NCBI RefSeq assembly: GCF_963664965.1
Contig: NZ_OY761823.1
Coordinates: forward strand, 3,366,001-3,430,000
Direction of reading: 5' to 3'
DNA length: 64,000 nucleotides
Origin: an uncultured Pseudodesulfovibrio sp.
GTDB lineage: Bacteria; Desulfobacterota; Desulfovibrionia; Desulfovibrionales; Desulfovibrionaceae
A program made the translations under genes and the position numbers. Shown here piece by piece: positions 17,522-25,924 of the stretch (within the stretch, counting starts at the first letter, position 1; every line of letters starts with the position of its first letter). Under the pieces are notes generated by a model that was given only the letters and a program-made list of their open reading frames with translations, was not told the origin of the DNA and searched no databases.

Positions 17522-18481
17522 TTAAACATGGTTTCTCAACATCAACTCGGCAGGATACGGATTAAGGTAGTACTGTTTTGCCAAATACTCCTTGTCATAT
17601 TTCAAGACATAATGATTTATCATGGTTATCGGGACGATAAGGGGAATCAGCCCCCGCTGGTACTGGCCTGTCAGTTCGAGAAGCTCCGCCTTTTCCGATG
17701 AAGAGATGTCCTTCTTGAAATATCCCATGGCATGGGCAAGGACATTCACATTTTTCCTGACCGTATGCTTATACGACAGGGCCTTGAAAAGCAGGCTGAA
17801 ATATTCATCGAAAACACCGTCGTTTCCCTTTTCTCCAGCCGAGGCGACAAGCTTTCCCATTGCACGATACAATTCAACGTTGTGTGCCATTATCTGCATT
17901 TTTTGTCTGGTATGAAAATCGACCAGTTTACCTGCCGTATATCCCCCCTTCATTGCATCCCGCCACCGCTTGAGAGTGAACACCCGCGAAATGAAGTTCT
18001 CACGCAAACGCGGGTCATGAAGCCGACCATCATCTTCAAACGGCAAATGAGGGAAATAATCCATCACCATCCGCGCCCACAAGCCGACCCCGTCATGGCG
18101 GGGCATGCCCTTGTCATTGAACACCTTGACGCGACTCATTCCGTTCGAGGGAGAACCGTACCGAAAAACATAGCCGCACAAATCCTCCCTCCTTAGACGC
18201 TCCAACTGTTTCGCCCCCCACTTGTGCATGCGAGCCGTCCAGTCTTCCCCCGAACTCCGCCCTACCAGACGGGGGGCATCGACGCTCCCGACCAGTCGGA
18301 CGGCTTCCCTCGGAACCAGCATCCCGGTCTCAACCTCGGGGCAGACGGGAACCCACTCGACATATTGACCGAGTGTATCCCGAAGGAACCGGTCGAGCTT
18401 GTGTGTGCCGTCATACCGTACCTTTTCCCCAAGGAGACACCGTGCAATCCCTATTTTGATTTTACCGTTGTCAGTCATCAT
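17522..18481 (-). CDS. DUF523 (TudS-like) - DUF1722 (YbgA-like) fusion protein
   Basis: 319 aa from the ATG at 18481; GAGAGGAATC precedes it, and an earlier in-frame ATG at 18505 lacks such a site. The N-terminal half is DUF523/TudS-like: IGIARCLLGEKVRYDGTHK, VPVCPEVETGMLVPREAVRL, and a later LCGYVFRYGSPSNGMSRVKVFN. DUF523 members include thiouracil desulfidases that use an Fe-S cluster held by three cysteines; here Cys candidates are in ARCLLG, VCPEV and DLCGY. The C-terminal half (~185-310) is DUF1722/YbgA-like with HTRQKMQIMAHN and HTVRKNVNVLAHAMGYF. This fused form is known in many bacteria. The exact substrate is unproven. Confidence 0.88.
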   Translation of the reverse strand: MMTDNGKIKIGIARCLLGEKVRYDGTHKLDRFLRDTLGQYVEWVPVCPEVETGMLVPREAVRLVGSVDAPRLVGRSSGEDWTARMHKWGAKQLERLRREDLCGYVFRYGSPSNGMSRVKVFNDKGMPRHDGVGLWARMVMDYFPHLPFEDDGRLHDPRLRENFISRVFTLKRWRDAMKGGYTAGKLVDFHTRQKMQIMAHNVELYRAMGKLVASAGEKGNDGVFDEYFSLLFKALSYKHTVRKNVNVLAHAMGYFKKDISSSEKAELLELTGQYQRGLIPLIVPITMINHYVLKYDKEYLAKQYYLNPYPAELMLRNHV

Positions 18482-18595
18482 GATTCCTCTCATCCGGACA
18501 GGCATCCGATTTTACCCATTCAAGCCGCACCAAGCCGGAAACACCTGTCCCAATTGTTAGCACCATCAAGTGACTGGGGGCAACACCACATCTCA

Positions 18596-18690
18596 AAAAA
18601 AACAACCCGCTCTCCAAGGAAAGCGGGCTGTTTTCATGATGGCACTCCCGGCGCAATGCGAACTTACGGCACCAGAATCAGAAATTGTGT
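18596..18690 (-). pseudogene. Decayed copy of tRNA-Arg 3' half plus terminator
   Basis: On the minus strand 18690-18640 reads like the 3' half of the intact tRNA-Arg at 19090-19166 with many changes: TCTGATTCTGGTGCCG against CCTAATCCTGGTGCCG, then a degenerate T-arm and an acceptor end GGGAGTGCCA against GGGGGCACCA. It is followed, as in the intact locus, by a hairpin CCCGCTTTCC...GGAGAGCGGG and a T-run (18596-18634). The 5' half is not recognisable. It cannot make a functional tRNA. It probably marks an old duplication or the far end of a lost element integrated at the tRNA. Confidence 0.65.
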
Positions 18691-18755
18691 TGCCCAAAGA
18701 ATCATCCCAAATTCTGGAAAATCTCAGTAGTCACCCAAGAGGGTTTCGAATGGAA

Positions 18756-18992
18756 CTAGATGTACTGCCAAACCTTGTCCAAGGATGTCTCCATAACAGC
18801 CACAGCACAAAGATCACTGCACGCAATTTCAACCACCTCGGCCCGCAGCCTTCCCTCCGACTGCCTTTGATTGAAGGCGTCCATTACCGCAATTGATTCA
18901 CTGAGGCTGCGTGATTGCGGCGAACTGCCGTCATGCGTCCGAGGGTGGTAGCCTATATAAATAATTCTGGCTTGTTTCTCTTCAATATTCAT
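18756..18992 (-). CDS. Hypothetical 78-aa protein between the tRNA-Arg copies
   Basis: 78 aa, starting MNIEEKQARIIYIGYHPRTH. GGAGG stands 7 bases before the ATG, a very strong ribosome-binding site, which is the main argument that it is real. It is soluble, mixed-charge, with two Cys residues close together (EIACSDLCAV). I do not recognise a family. It lies exactly in the interval between the intact tRNA-Arg and its decayed copy, so it may be leftover cargo of an integrated element. Confidence 0.5.
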   Translation of the reverse strand: MNIEEKQARIIYIGYHPRTHDGSSPQSRSLSESIAVMDAFNQRQSEGRLRAEVVEIACSDLCAVAVMETSLDKVWQYI

Positions 18993-19048
18993 TTGCTGTC
19001 CTCCTGTGCATCAGATGGGTAGCCCGAAAACAGAAAAAGGGCCACAAG

Positions 19049-19084
19049 CAAAAAACCCGCTTTCCAAAGAAAGCGGGTTATCTT
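19049..19084 (-). terminator. Terminator downstream of tRNA-Arg
   Basis: AACCCGCTTTCC and its partner AAAGCGGGTT form the stem; on the minus strand a TTTTTT run follows. It lies 6 bases past the tRNA 3' end. Confidence 0.85.
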
Positions 19085-19089
19085 CATCA

Positions 19090-19166
19090 TGGTGCCCCCA
19101 GCGCGATTCGAACACGCGGCACCAGGATTAGGAATCCTGTGCTCTATCCAACTGAGCTATGGGGGC
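19090..19166 (-). tRNA. tRNA-Arg (anticodon CCT)
   Basis: 77 bases on the minus strand. The acceptor stem is GCCCCCA/TGGGGGC, the D-arm GCTC...GAGC, the anticodon stem CAGGA/TCCTG with loop TTCCTAA (anticodon CCT, codon AGG), the T-arm GCGTG TTCGAAT CGCGC. The discriminator is A and CCA is encoded. It is downstream of sodN on the same strand and has its own terminator. Its 3' half is duplicated in decayed form at 18640-18690. Confidence 0.96.
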
Positions 19167-19248
19167 ACGGGGAAAAATCTCTAGCCGACCGGAGATCAAA
19201 AAGCAAGTCTTTCATGATGGTCGGGTGTCAACTTTCCTGCCCTGCCGG

Positions 19249-19704
19249 TCAGTTATGTTCCGGATAGTACTGCAACAACGCCTTGACGCTGTCTTCGAGT
19301 ACTTTGACAACCTTCTGGTCGGCTTTCTGCTTGGCCTGCATTGCATTGACGATGACCGCGTGATGCCGCGTCAACCGCTCCACATAATCGGTCTGCTTCG
19401 CCTTGACCCGCTGGGTCAGGAAATAATTTGCAATGGTGGAGATAATCTTCTCGGCATGATCTTCCTTAGTCGTGACCCAGCGGACAAACTGCTGCCGCGA
19501 CTGAACATCCGTTTTGTCCGCAAGCTCAAAGAGCATCTTGACCGCTTTCCTGATGGTCGCCACGTCCTCAAGCATTCCTACGACACGGGCATTATCGTCA
19601 TAGATACCGCATGGAACCTGACAATGCGTCGATGCCGTTTTCGGCAGGATCAACATGGCACAACACAGTATCACCGCAAAGAAAAGCTTCGTAACTCGAA
19701 TCAT
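19249..19704 (-). CDS. sodN: Nickel superoxide dismutase
   Basis: 151 aa from the ATG at 19704, which has GAGGAG upstream; the open frame extends ten codons further without such a site. Residues 1-26 form a signal peptide (LFFAVILCCAMLILPKTAST) and the next residues are HCQVPCGIYDD. This matches the nickel-hook of NiSOD, where the mature N-terminal His1 with Cys2 and Cys6 binds Ni. The rest, 125 residues in the predicted mature form, is helical, slightly longer than the 117 of the Streptomyces enzyme. The enzyme dismutates superoxide, here in the periplasm. NiSOD needs precise removal of everything before the His; no sodX-type protease is adjacent, so the signal peptidase may do this. It is transcribed away from a chemoreceptor. 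Confidence 0.88.
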   Translation of the reverse strand: MIRVTKLFFAVILCCAMLILPKTASTHCQVPCGIYDDNARVVGMLEDVATIRKAVKMLFELADKTDVQSRQQFVRWVTTKEDHAEKIISTIANYFLTQRVKAKQTDYVERLTRHHAVIVNAMQAKQKADQKVVKVLEDSVKALLQYYPEHN

Positions 19705-19923
19705 ATTCCACTCCTCGACTGTTACACATGACATTAATATGCAGCTTCCTCACTCTAACCGGAAACACATCCATGGGAATTATAGTTTGCACATGGGATA
19801 CGCATTCACCTTTCCACCCCAAAAACATTGCCGGACATGACACTCTTATAGTACGGGGAACAATTAGTTAGATGAAAATTCAGGCAATTTGCTTTTTCAC
19901 ACTTCACAGCCCGCACAATTACC

Positions 19924-21870
19924 ATGACACTCAGACAAAAAACTCTCATCGTCACGGCCACCGGCATTTTAGCCATCCTGCTCTCCGGTATCGCTCAGTT
20001 CTGGTCCATGAACCGGATCAATTCCTCATGGGTACAATACACGGAACAGGCTGCGGCGCGTGAAGACCTCCTCACCGAGATCAAGGAGCAATTCGGGTAC
20101 GGCGGCATCATTCACAACTTCAAGAACTACGTCTTGCGCGGTGAACAGAAATTCCTCGACCGCATGAACGCCAATAAAAAGGCACTGGAACAAAGTCTGG
20201 CCCAATACAACCAGCTCCAGATCAATGACGAGGAGAAAAAGGCTCTCAGCGTCATTGAAGCGATCATGCAGACCTATGTAGCGGAATCCGCGACCGTTTC
20301 AACCCTGTGGGACATGGCCGCGCCTCCGCAACAGATAGACCGGCGGGTCAAAATCAATGACGCTCCTGCATTCAAGGCGTTCAGCGTCCTCACCGAGCAT
20401 TTCGAAAACATCTCGCGGGACGCCCATGAGGACATGGCCAGTGCCTCCCGCCTTCAGATCATTTTCCTCATCGCCAGCTTCATCCTGCTCTCCGCCGTCA
20501 TTGTCACCGCTGTGTTGCTCCTGCGGAAACAGACGAAATCCATTGTTTCCATGTCGCAGGCAATGGCCGAAATCGAAGCCCACAGCAATTTTTCCAAGCG
20601 CATGCACGACGGACGCAAAGACGAACTCGGCATGCTCACCAACACCTTTGACAAACTGCTCGGCAACATTGAATCCATGCTCGCACTCAACCGCGCGGTA
20701 CTCGACGCCGTTCCCGATCCGATCTTTCTGGCCAAAGACGGCAAGGTCATTTCCGGCAACACCGTTGCCGCCGACTACGCAGGCGTTCACATCAAGGATT
20801 TCCGGGGCATGGCCGCAGACAAGGTGCTCGTCCGCGCGGAAAACGCCCCGGATCGCGGACAGTACACGACCTGCCTCAAGGACGGCGAGGAAGTCATTCT
20901 CGAAGAAGTCAGCACCGACGTCACTGACAAGACAGGTGAAATCATGGGCTGCCTGACCGTAGCCCGCGACGTGACCATCATCGTCCGGCGCGAAGCCGAA
21001 GCCGCGGCCAATCTGAACATGATCCGCGAAGTCGGCGCAGAGATAAACAATGCGGCACAGGAGCTGGTCAACGCCACCGGCGACCTGTCCTCCCGCATCC
21101 AGACCATTTCCGATGGCGCGCATACGCAACAGGAACTCTCCAACGAAGCCGCTACCGCCATGGAAGAGATGAATGACAGCGTCCTTGACGTGGCGAGAAA
21201 CGCAAGCGACGTCGCCGAACTGGCCGAACAGGCCCGCGGACAGGCCGAAGACGGTGCCGACGTGGTCGAAAAATCCATCAACGCCATTTCCACGGTCAAT
21301 GCAAAGGCCGGGGAACTCAAGGAAAACATGGGGCAGCTCGGGTCACACACCGAGGCCATCGGTTCCATCATCGACGTCATCAACGACATTGCCGACCAGA
21401 CCAACCTGCTCGCTCTCAATGCAGCCATCGAGGCCGCCCGCGCAGGCGAAGCGGGCCGGGGCTTTGCCGTGGTTGCCGACGAAGTCCGCAAACTCGCGGA
21501 AAAGACCGTGGCCGCCACCAAGGATGTCTCACAGGCCATCGAAGCGATTCAGACTGTCGCACAGCAGAACATCAACAACATGGACAACGCCTCCGCAGCC
21601 GTGACAGAAGCAACCGACCTCTCCGAGAAATCCGGCGAAGCGCTCAAGGCCATTGTCGAGCTTGTCGGGGGAACCACGCGACAAGTGGCATCCATCGCCG
21701 CAGCGGCTGAACAACAGTCCGCATCCAGCGAGGAAATCATGGCCTCGGTCAGCAAAGTCAGCACCATCTCCGACCAGACCGCCGACGGCATGCGGGAATC
21801 CACCAGCGCCATCAAGGGCCTGACAGATCTCGCACAGCGTCTTGAAGCGCTCGCAGCCAAGGCGGGCTAA
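19924..21870 (+). CDS. Methyl-accepting chemotaxis protein with PAS domain
   Basis: 648 aa. A membrane helix (about 8-28), a periplasmic four-helix-like sensor (~30-175), a second helix ([22 protein letters not shown]), a HAMP domain (~200-255), a cytoplasmic PAS domain (~257-365, [19 protein letters not shown]) and a signalling domain with the hairpin [20 protein letters not shown]. The PAS between HAMP and the signalling domain suggests a second, intracellular input. The tail ends LEALAAKAG without a CheR tether. The gene is complete, unlike the chemoreceptor at 11798-13544. It is divergent from sodN, 219 bases away; a link to oxidative stress would be only inference. Confidence 0.93.
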   Translation: MTLRQKTLIVTATGILAILLSGIAQFWSMNRINSSWVQYTEQAAAREDLLTEIKEQFGYGGIIHNFKNYVLRGEQKFLDRMNANKKALEQSLAQYNQLQINDEEKKALSVIEAIMQTYVAESATVSTLWDMAAPPQQIDRRVKINDAPAFKAFSVLTEHFENISRDAHEDMASASRLQIIFLIASFILLSAVIVTAVLLLRKQTKSIVSMSQAMAEIEAHSNFSKRMHDGRKDELGMLTNTFDKLLGNIESMLALNRAVLDAVPDPIFLAKDGKVISGNTVAADYAGVHIKDFRGMAADKVLVRAENAPDRGQYTTCLKDGEEVILEEVSTDVTDKTGEIMGCLTVARDVTIIVRREAEAAANLNMIREVGAEINNAAQELVNATGDLSSRIQTISDGAHTQQELSNEAATAMEEMNDSVLDVARNASDVAELAEQARGQAEDGADVVEKSINAISTVNAKAGELKENMGQLGSHTEAIGSIIDVINDIADQTNLLALNAAIEAARAGEAGRGFAVVADEVRKLAEKTVAATKDVSQAIEAIQTVAQQNINNMDNASAAVTEATDLSEKSGEALKAIVELVGGTTRQVASIAAAAEQQSASSEEIMASVSKVSTISDQTADGMRESTSAIKGLTDLAQRLEALAAKAG

Positions 21871-22027
21871 CGCAAAGAGGCACGCCTCAAAAGCTTCTGC
21901 ACACAAGGATTTGTGTATTTTTTTGGTGCAAATCATTTCACACGGTTTACACGCCGTGAAAAAAGCCTATATTCCAAAAATGCGGCTCTGCCGTAATCCT
22001 GTTTTCCGCATCCTTTCAGGAGGCTTT

Positions 22028-23443
22028 ATGATGCGTCAATTCGTCAAACTATCCGCTCTATTGGCAATGCTTTTGGCACTGCCGATTCTCGCACATGCCA
22101 ACGGTCTGCCCGTGTTCACGGAACTCGCCGCCACGGCAGGCAAGTCAGTGGTGTTCATCTCAACCGAAAAAACAGCAACCGCCGCCCCCCATGGGCAGTT
22201 CCGCCAGCAAGTGCCGCAAGGCCATCCGTTCAAGGATTTCTTTGAGCGTTTCGACCAGTTCTTCGGCCAGCAGCCGGGACAGCAGCCCCGTAAAATGCGC
22301 GGGCAAGGCTCGGGCTTTGTCATCACGCCCGACGGCCAGATCGTGACCAATAACCACGTCATTGACGGCGCGGACAAGATCACTGTCAAATTCCAGGATG
22401 ATACAAAGGAATATGTCGCAAAGGTCATCGGCCGCGACAGGGAAACCGACCTCGCGGTCATCAAGATCGACGTAAAGAGACAGCTCCCCGTGCTCCGCCT
22501 CGGCGATTCCGATGCCATTCAGGTCGGCGAATGGGTCCTTGCCATCGGCAACCCCTACGGTCTCGACAACACCGTCACCGCAGGCATCATTTCGGCAAAA
22601 CACCGTATTATCGGTGCCGGACCGTTTGACAATTTCCTGCAAACCGACGCCAGCATCAACCCCGGCAACTCCGGCGGCCCGCTGCTCAACATGAAAGGCG
22701 AGGTCATCGGCATCAACACGGCCATCAACGCCGCTGCCGAGAACATCGGCTTTGCCATCCCGAGCACACAGGCTGAAAAAATCATCAACCAGCTCAGGAC
22801 CGGCAAGGAAGTCAAACGCGGCTGGCTCGGCGTGACCATCCAGCGCGTCAATGAAAACGATGCCAAAGCTCTCGGTCTCGGCGCTCCCACGGGTGCGCTC
22901 ATCGCCTCGGTAGGCAAGGACCAGCCCGCTGACAAGGCAGGCGTGAAGCAGGGCGACGTCATCCTCGAAGTCAACGGCAGCAAGGTCACGGACAACAACG
23001 ATCTGCTCCGCAAGATCGCAGGACTCAAGCCCAACCAGAAAGCCCGTCTCGTCCTGTGGCGCAACGGCAAGCGCGTCACCAAAACCGTGACCCTCGGCGA
23101 ACGCGGAGAAAAGACCATGGCCACCATGCGGCCCGAAGCCCCGAAACAGGCTGCGGACGTACTGGGCATGTCCATGCGCCCGGTCACTGAAACCGAAGCC
23201 ACGGCCCTTGGGCTCGACAAGCCGCAGGGGCTGCTTATCGTGCAGCTCAAAGAGGCTTCCCCGGCTGCCGAAGTGGGCATCCGTCAGGGCGACGTTATTC
23301 TTCAGGCCAACCAGCAGGAAGTGAATACTACAGGCGAGCTCGAAAGCGTACTCAAGCGCGACCGGAAGCGCGGTGCAGTCATGCTGCTCATCAAGCGGCA
23401 GGGACAGAACCTCTTCGTGGCCGTTCCTCTGGACGATAAATAA
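22028..23443 (+). CDS. htrA: HtrA/Do family periplasmic serine protease
   Basis: 471 aa. AGGAGG sits 5 bases before the ATG at 22028 (a second ATG follows directly). A signal peptide ends about residue 25 (LLALPILAHA). The trypsin-like domain has the catalytic triad His110 (TNNHVIDGADK), Asp141 (DRETDLAVIKI) and Ser215 (INPGNSGGPLL). Two PDZ domains follow (about 265-355 and 375-465). It carries the long Gln/Pro-rich LA-loop region (FRQQVPQGHPF...QQPGQQP) of DegP/DegQ. It degrades or refolds damaged envelope proteins. A terminator follows directly, so it is monocistronic. Confidence 0.95.
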   Translation: MMRQFVKLSALLAMLLALPILAHANGLPVFTELAATAGKSVVFISTEKTATAAPHGQFRQQVPQGHPFKDFFERFDQFFGQQPGQQPRKMRGQGSGFVITPDGQIVTNNHVIDGADKITVKFQDDTKEYVAKVIGRDRETDLAVIKIDVKRQLPVLRLGDSDAIQVGEWVLAIGNPYGLDNTVTAGIISAKHRIIGAGPFDNFLQTDASINPGNSGGPLLNMKGEVIGINTAINAAAENIGFAIPSTQAEKIINQLRTGKEVKRGWLGVTIQRVNENDAKALGLGAPTGALIASVGKDQPADKAGVKQGDVILEVNGSKVTDNNDLLRKIAGLKPNQKARLVLWRNGKRVTKTVTLGERGEKTMATMRPEAPKQAADVLGMSMRPVTETEATALGLDKPQGLLIVQLKEASPAAEVGIRQGDVILQANQQEVNTTGELESVLKRDRKRGAVMLLIKRQGQNLFVAVPLDDK

Positions 23444-23455
23444 CCAAAACCAATC

Positions 23456-23479
23456 AGGGGCTCCTTCGGGAGCCCCTTT
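23456..23479 (+). terminator. Rho-independent terminator after htrA
   Basis: GGGGCTCC, loop TTCG, GGAGCCCC and TTTT. The next gene starts only 9 bases beyond, so ispE would need its own promoter inside the end of htrA or rely on read-through. Confidence 0.88.
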
Positions 23480-23487
23480 TCATCACC

Positions 23488-24363
23488 ATGTCTACAACCG
23501 ATTTCGAATCCATCCTCGCCTCCCCGGCAAAAATCAACCTGTTTCTACGCATACTCGGATTGCGGGAAGACGGGTATCACGAACTCCACACGCTCTTTTA
23601 TCCTGTCACGAGCCTGTTCGACACCATCCGCATCGAATCGAGCCATGACGACAGCATGTACATGCGCTGTCCGGAGAACCCCGACCTCGAAAGCACAGGC
23701 AATCTCATATACAAGGCATGGAAGGCTTTCGGCGAGGCCACAGGATTCCAGCCCGGACTGTTCGTGACGCTGAACAAACGCATCCCCATGGGAGGAGGCC
23801 TCGGCGGCGGCAGCTCAAACGGCGCGACCATGCTCAGATGGCTGAATGAAAATGCCGGAAGCAAGGCCCTGCCGCAGGATGAACTCATTCAACTGGCAGC
23901 ACGGCTCGGAGCGGATGTCCCCTTCTTTCTGATGGATGGTCCGGCATGGGCCGAGGGCATCGGTGAAAAACTGGCACCGGCCGACATCGACCTTTCCGGC
24001 ATGACGCTTGTCATCATCTGCCCGGATATCCATGTGGACACCCCATGGGCGTTCCGCGCATGGGACGAGTGCAACAGTTCTCCGCAACAAGAAGAAGCCT
24101 TGACAACCACCGGATTGGATAATAAGAATCCATCTCCCGTTTCGCCCCCGGCCGCAGTCAACGACTTCGAGCCAGTTGTTTTCGCGAAGTTTCCGACACT
24201 CCGCAAAGCAAAGGAAAAACTTATTATTTCCGGGGCGGCAGCCGCCGCTATGAGCGGTTCGGGAGCCAGTCTGTTCGGATTATTCCGCGACAGAAAATCT
24301 GCCATGTCCGCAGTGCAGGCTCTCGAAAACGACGGATTTGAAATTTTCACGATGGACTGTTGA
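23488..24363 (+). CDS. ispE: 4-diphosphocytidyl-2-C-methyl-D-erythritol kinase
   Basis: 291 aa, a GHMP kinase of the MEP isoprenoid pathway that phosphorylates CDP-methylerythritol. Motifs: SPAKINLFLRILGLREDGYH at the N-terminus, the ATP-binding loop PMGGGLGGGSSNGAT, and SGAAAAAMSGSGASLFGLF near the C-terminus. The length fits the family. It is followed by the two hairpin repeats and tRNA-Gln, then prs; ispE next to a tRNA and prs is a common arrangement in proteobacteria. Confidence 0.95.
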   Translation: MSTTDFESILASPAKINLFLRILGLREDGYHELHTLFYPVTSLFDTIRIESSHDDSMYMRCPENPDLESTGNLIYKAWKAFGEATGFQPGLFVTLNKRIPMGGGLGGGSSNGATMLRWLNENAGSKALPQDELIQLAARLGADVPFFLMDGPAWAEGIGEKLAPADIDLSGMTLVIICPDIHVDTPWAFRAWDECNSSPQQEEALTTTGLDNKNPSPVSPPAAVNDFEPVVFAKFPTLRKAKEKLIISGAAAAAMSGSGASLFGLFRDRKSAMSAVQALENDGFEIFTMDC

Positions 24364-24483
24364 TAAACACTCCATCAGGTGACAAGCGGCTTCAACGCCT
24401 CTCTTTTCGACAACTGAAAAGGGAGTGCGAGCGCAGCGACGCACACCCGCTTTCCCGGCAAAGCTCTCCCCAACTCGGGGCAT

Positions 24484-24597
24484 GAGCAAAATTGCTGAGA
24501 AGTGGCTGAGCGCGAGGCGCAAGTAAAATTCGGGACCGCCGCGTATATTAATACGTAAGGGTCTGCATTTTACGCAGCAACGAAGCGATCAGCCACA
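24484..24597 (+). repeat. Long hairpin repeat, copy 1
   Basis: Begins GAGCAAAATTGCTGAG and ends CAGCCAC. It is about 80 percent identical to copy 2 at 24645. The two halves pair: AGTGGCT with AGCCAC, GTAAAAT with ATTTTAC, and CGTAT with ATACG at the tip (24541-24555). The outermost arm is lost on the right side. The 120 bases before it (24364-24483) hold no gene; they may be a still more decayed copy, since they contain a CGAGCGCAGCGACGC run. Confidence 0.85.
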
Positions 24598-24644
24598 CGG
24601 CATTTTTCTTCCGCCTTTCTTCTTCAACAGAAGTCCGGCACAAG

Positions 24645-24773
24645 AGCAAAATTGCTGAGAAGCGGCTGAGCGCGAGGCGCAAGCGAAATGCAGGACCGCC
24701 GCGTATACCAATACGCAAGGGTCTGAATTTCGCGCAGCAACGAAGCGATAAGCCGCTTATCAGCAATTTTGCT
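24645..24773 (+). repeat. Long hairpin repeat, copy 2, complete with 23-bp terminal inverted repeats
   Basis: About 129 bases. The outer arms (24645-24667 and 24751-24773) match as inverted repeats with one mismatch: AGCAAAATTGCTGAGAAGCG at the left, and its complement with GATAAG at the right. Inside, GCGAAAT pairs with ATTTCGC and CGTAT with ATACG. Compared with copy 1 the differences are compensatory in at least two stems. The right end touches the first base of tRNA-Gln. Confidence 0.88.
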
Positions 24774-24847
24774 GGGGCGTCGTCAAGTGGTAAGACACAT
24801 GGTTTTGGTCCATGCATTCGAGGGTTCGAGTCCTTCCGCCCCAGCCA
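24773..24847 (+). tRNA. tRNA-Gln (anticodon TTG)
   Basis: 75 bases. Acceptor stem TGGGGCG/CGCCCCA, D-arm GTC...GAC, anticodon stem CATGG/CCATG with loop TTTTGGT (anticodon TTG, codon CAA), T-arm GAGGG TTCGAGT CCTTC, discriminator G, encoded CCA. The hairpin repeat directly abuts the 5' end, so the promoter must lie within or before the repeat. prs starts 40 bases downstream. Confidence 0.95.
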
Positions 24848-24887
24848 CTTTTTATTAACCGAAGAATCCTTAAGTAAGGGGATTGAC

Positions 24888-25826
24888 ATGCACGGCGAGC
24901 TTAAAATCATCAGCGGTTCTTCCAGCCCGCGACTGGCAGAAGCCATTTGCGAACATCTGGGAACCAAGCCTTCTCCTGTATTGCGCGAACGCTTTTCCGA
25001 TGGTGAAATTCGAATTGAAATTGGTGAAAACGTACGCGGCGACGATGTGTTTGTCGTTCAGCCCACCAGCTCTCCGGTGAACTTCCACCTCATGGAACTC
25101 TGCCTGATGCTCGACGCTCTCAAGCGAGCCAGCGCATCTCGTGTCACCGCCGTGGTTCCCTACTTCGGTTACGCCCGTCAGGACCGCAAGGTCGTGCCCC
25201 GCGCCCCCATTTCCGCCAAGCTCGTGGCCGACATGCTGTCCGCCGCAGGCATGCAGCGACTGGTCACCTGCGACCTGCACGCCGGTCAGATTCAGGGCTT
25301 CTTCAACTGTCCGGTGGACAACCTGTTCGCCGCTCCGGTCCTGCTCGATCACCTGCGTGACCGTGACGATGATTTCGTCATCATCTCCCCTGATGCTGGT
25401 GGCGTGGAACGCGCCCGCGCATACGCCAAACGCCTCGGCGCTTCCCTGGCTATCGTGGACAAACGCCGCGACGCTCCGAATCAGGCCAAGGCCATGCACA
25501 TCATCGGTGATGTAAAAGACAAGGTCGCTGTCGTTATTGACGACATGATCGACACCGCAGGCACCATGTGCGCCGCAGCCAACGTCATCATGGACAACGG
25601 CGCCAAGGACGTTATGGCCTGTGCCACCCACCCGGTTCTGTCCGGTCCGGCCATCCAGCGCCTTGAAGAATCCGCATTTTCCGAAGTGGTCGTCACCGAC
25701 ACCATCGCACTCAGCGAAGACAAGGCCTGCTGCAAGAAGATCAAGCAGCGTTCGGTCGCTTCACTGCTGGCAAAAGCCATCAATAACGTACACACCGAAT
25801 CGTCGGTGTCCGTACTGTTCGTATAA
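24888..25826 (+). CDS. prs: Ribose-phosphate pyrophosphokinase
   Basis: 312 aa. It makes PRPP from ribose 5-phosphate and ATP for nucleotide, His and Trp synthesis. Motifs: the N-terminal [11 protein letters not shown], the [23 protein letters not shown]-binding region, and the PRPP-binding loop [17 protein letters not shown]. The length is that of class I enzymes. Start ATG lies just after AGTAAGGGGATTGAC. It follows tRNA-Gln closely and precedes rplY and pth, a standard prs-rplY-pth cluster. Confidence 0.97.
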   Translation: MHGELKIISGSSSPRLAEAICEHLGTKPSPVLRERFSDGEIRIEIGENVRGDDVFVVQPTSSPVNFHLMELCLMLDALKRASASRVTAVVPYFGYARQDRKVVPRAPISAKLVADMLSAAGMQRLVTCDLHAGQIQGFFNCPVDNLFAAPVLLDHLRDRDDDFVIISPDAGGVERARAYAKRLGASLAIVDKRRDAPNQAKAMHIIGDVKDKVAVVIDDMIDTAGTMCAAANVIMDNGAKDVMACATHPVLSGPAIQRLEESAFSEVVVTDTIALSEDKACCKKIKQRSVASLLAKAINNVHTESSVSVLFV

Positions 25827-25924
25827 GGGATTGTCCCGCAGGCTGCTCTAACGCAGCCGCCAACCTTATAAAGCGCGAGCGTCCGTTTATAGTAAACGGC
25901 CAGGGCGTAAAAGGAGAAACTATC

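Noticed and set aside
21939-21964. Hairpin between the second chemoreceptor and htrA
   Set aside because: TTTCACACGG and CCGTGAAA pair only with a bulge and no T-run follows, so support as a terminator is too weak.
24484-24773. CRISPR array
   Set aside because: Only two copies with long internal pairing, no short regular repeats with unique spacers and no cas genes in the window.
24548-24967. 139-codon leftward frame across the hairpin repeats and tRNA-Gln
   Set aside because: It contains translated repeat and tRNA sequence ([14 protein letters not shown]), a common source of false proteins.
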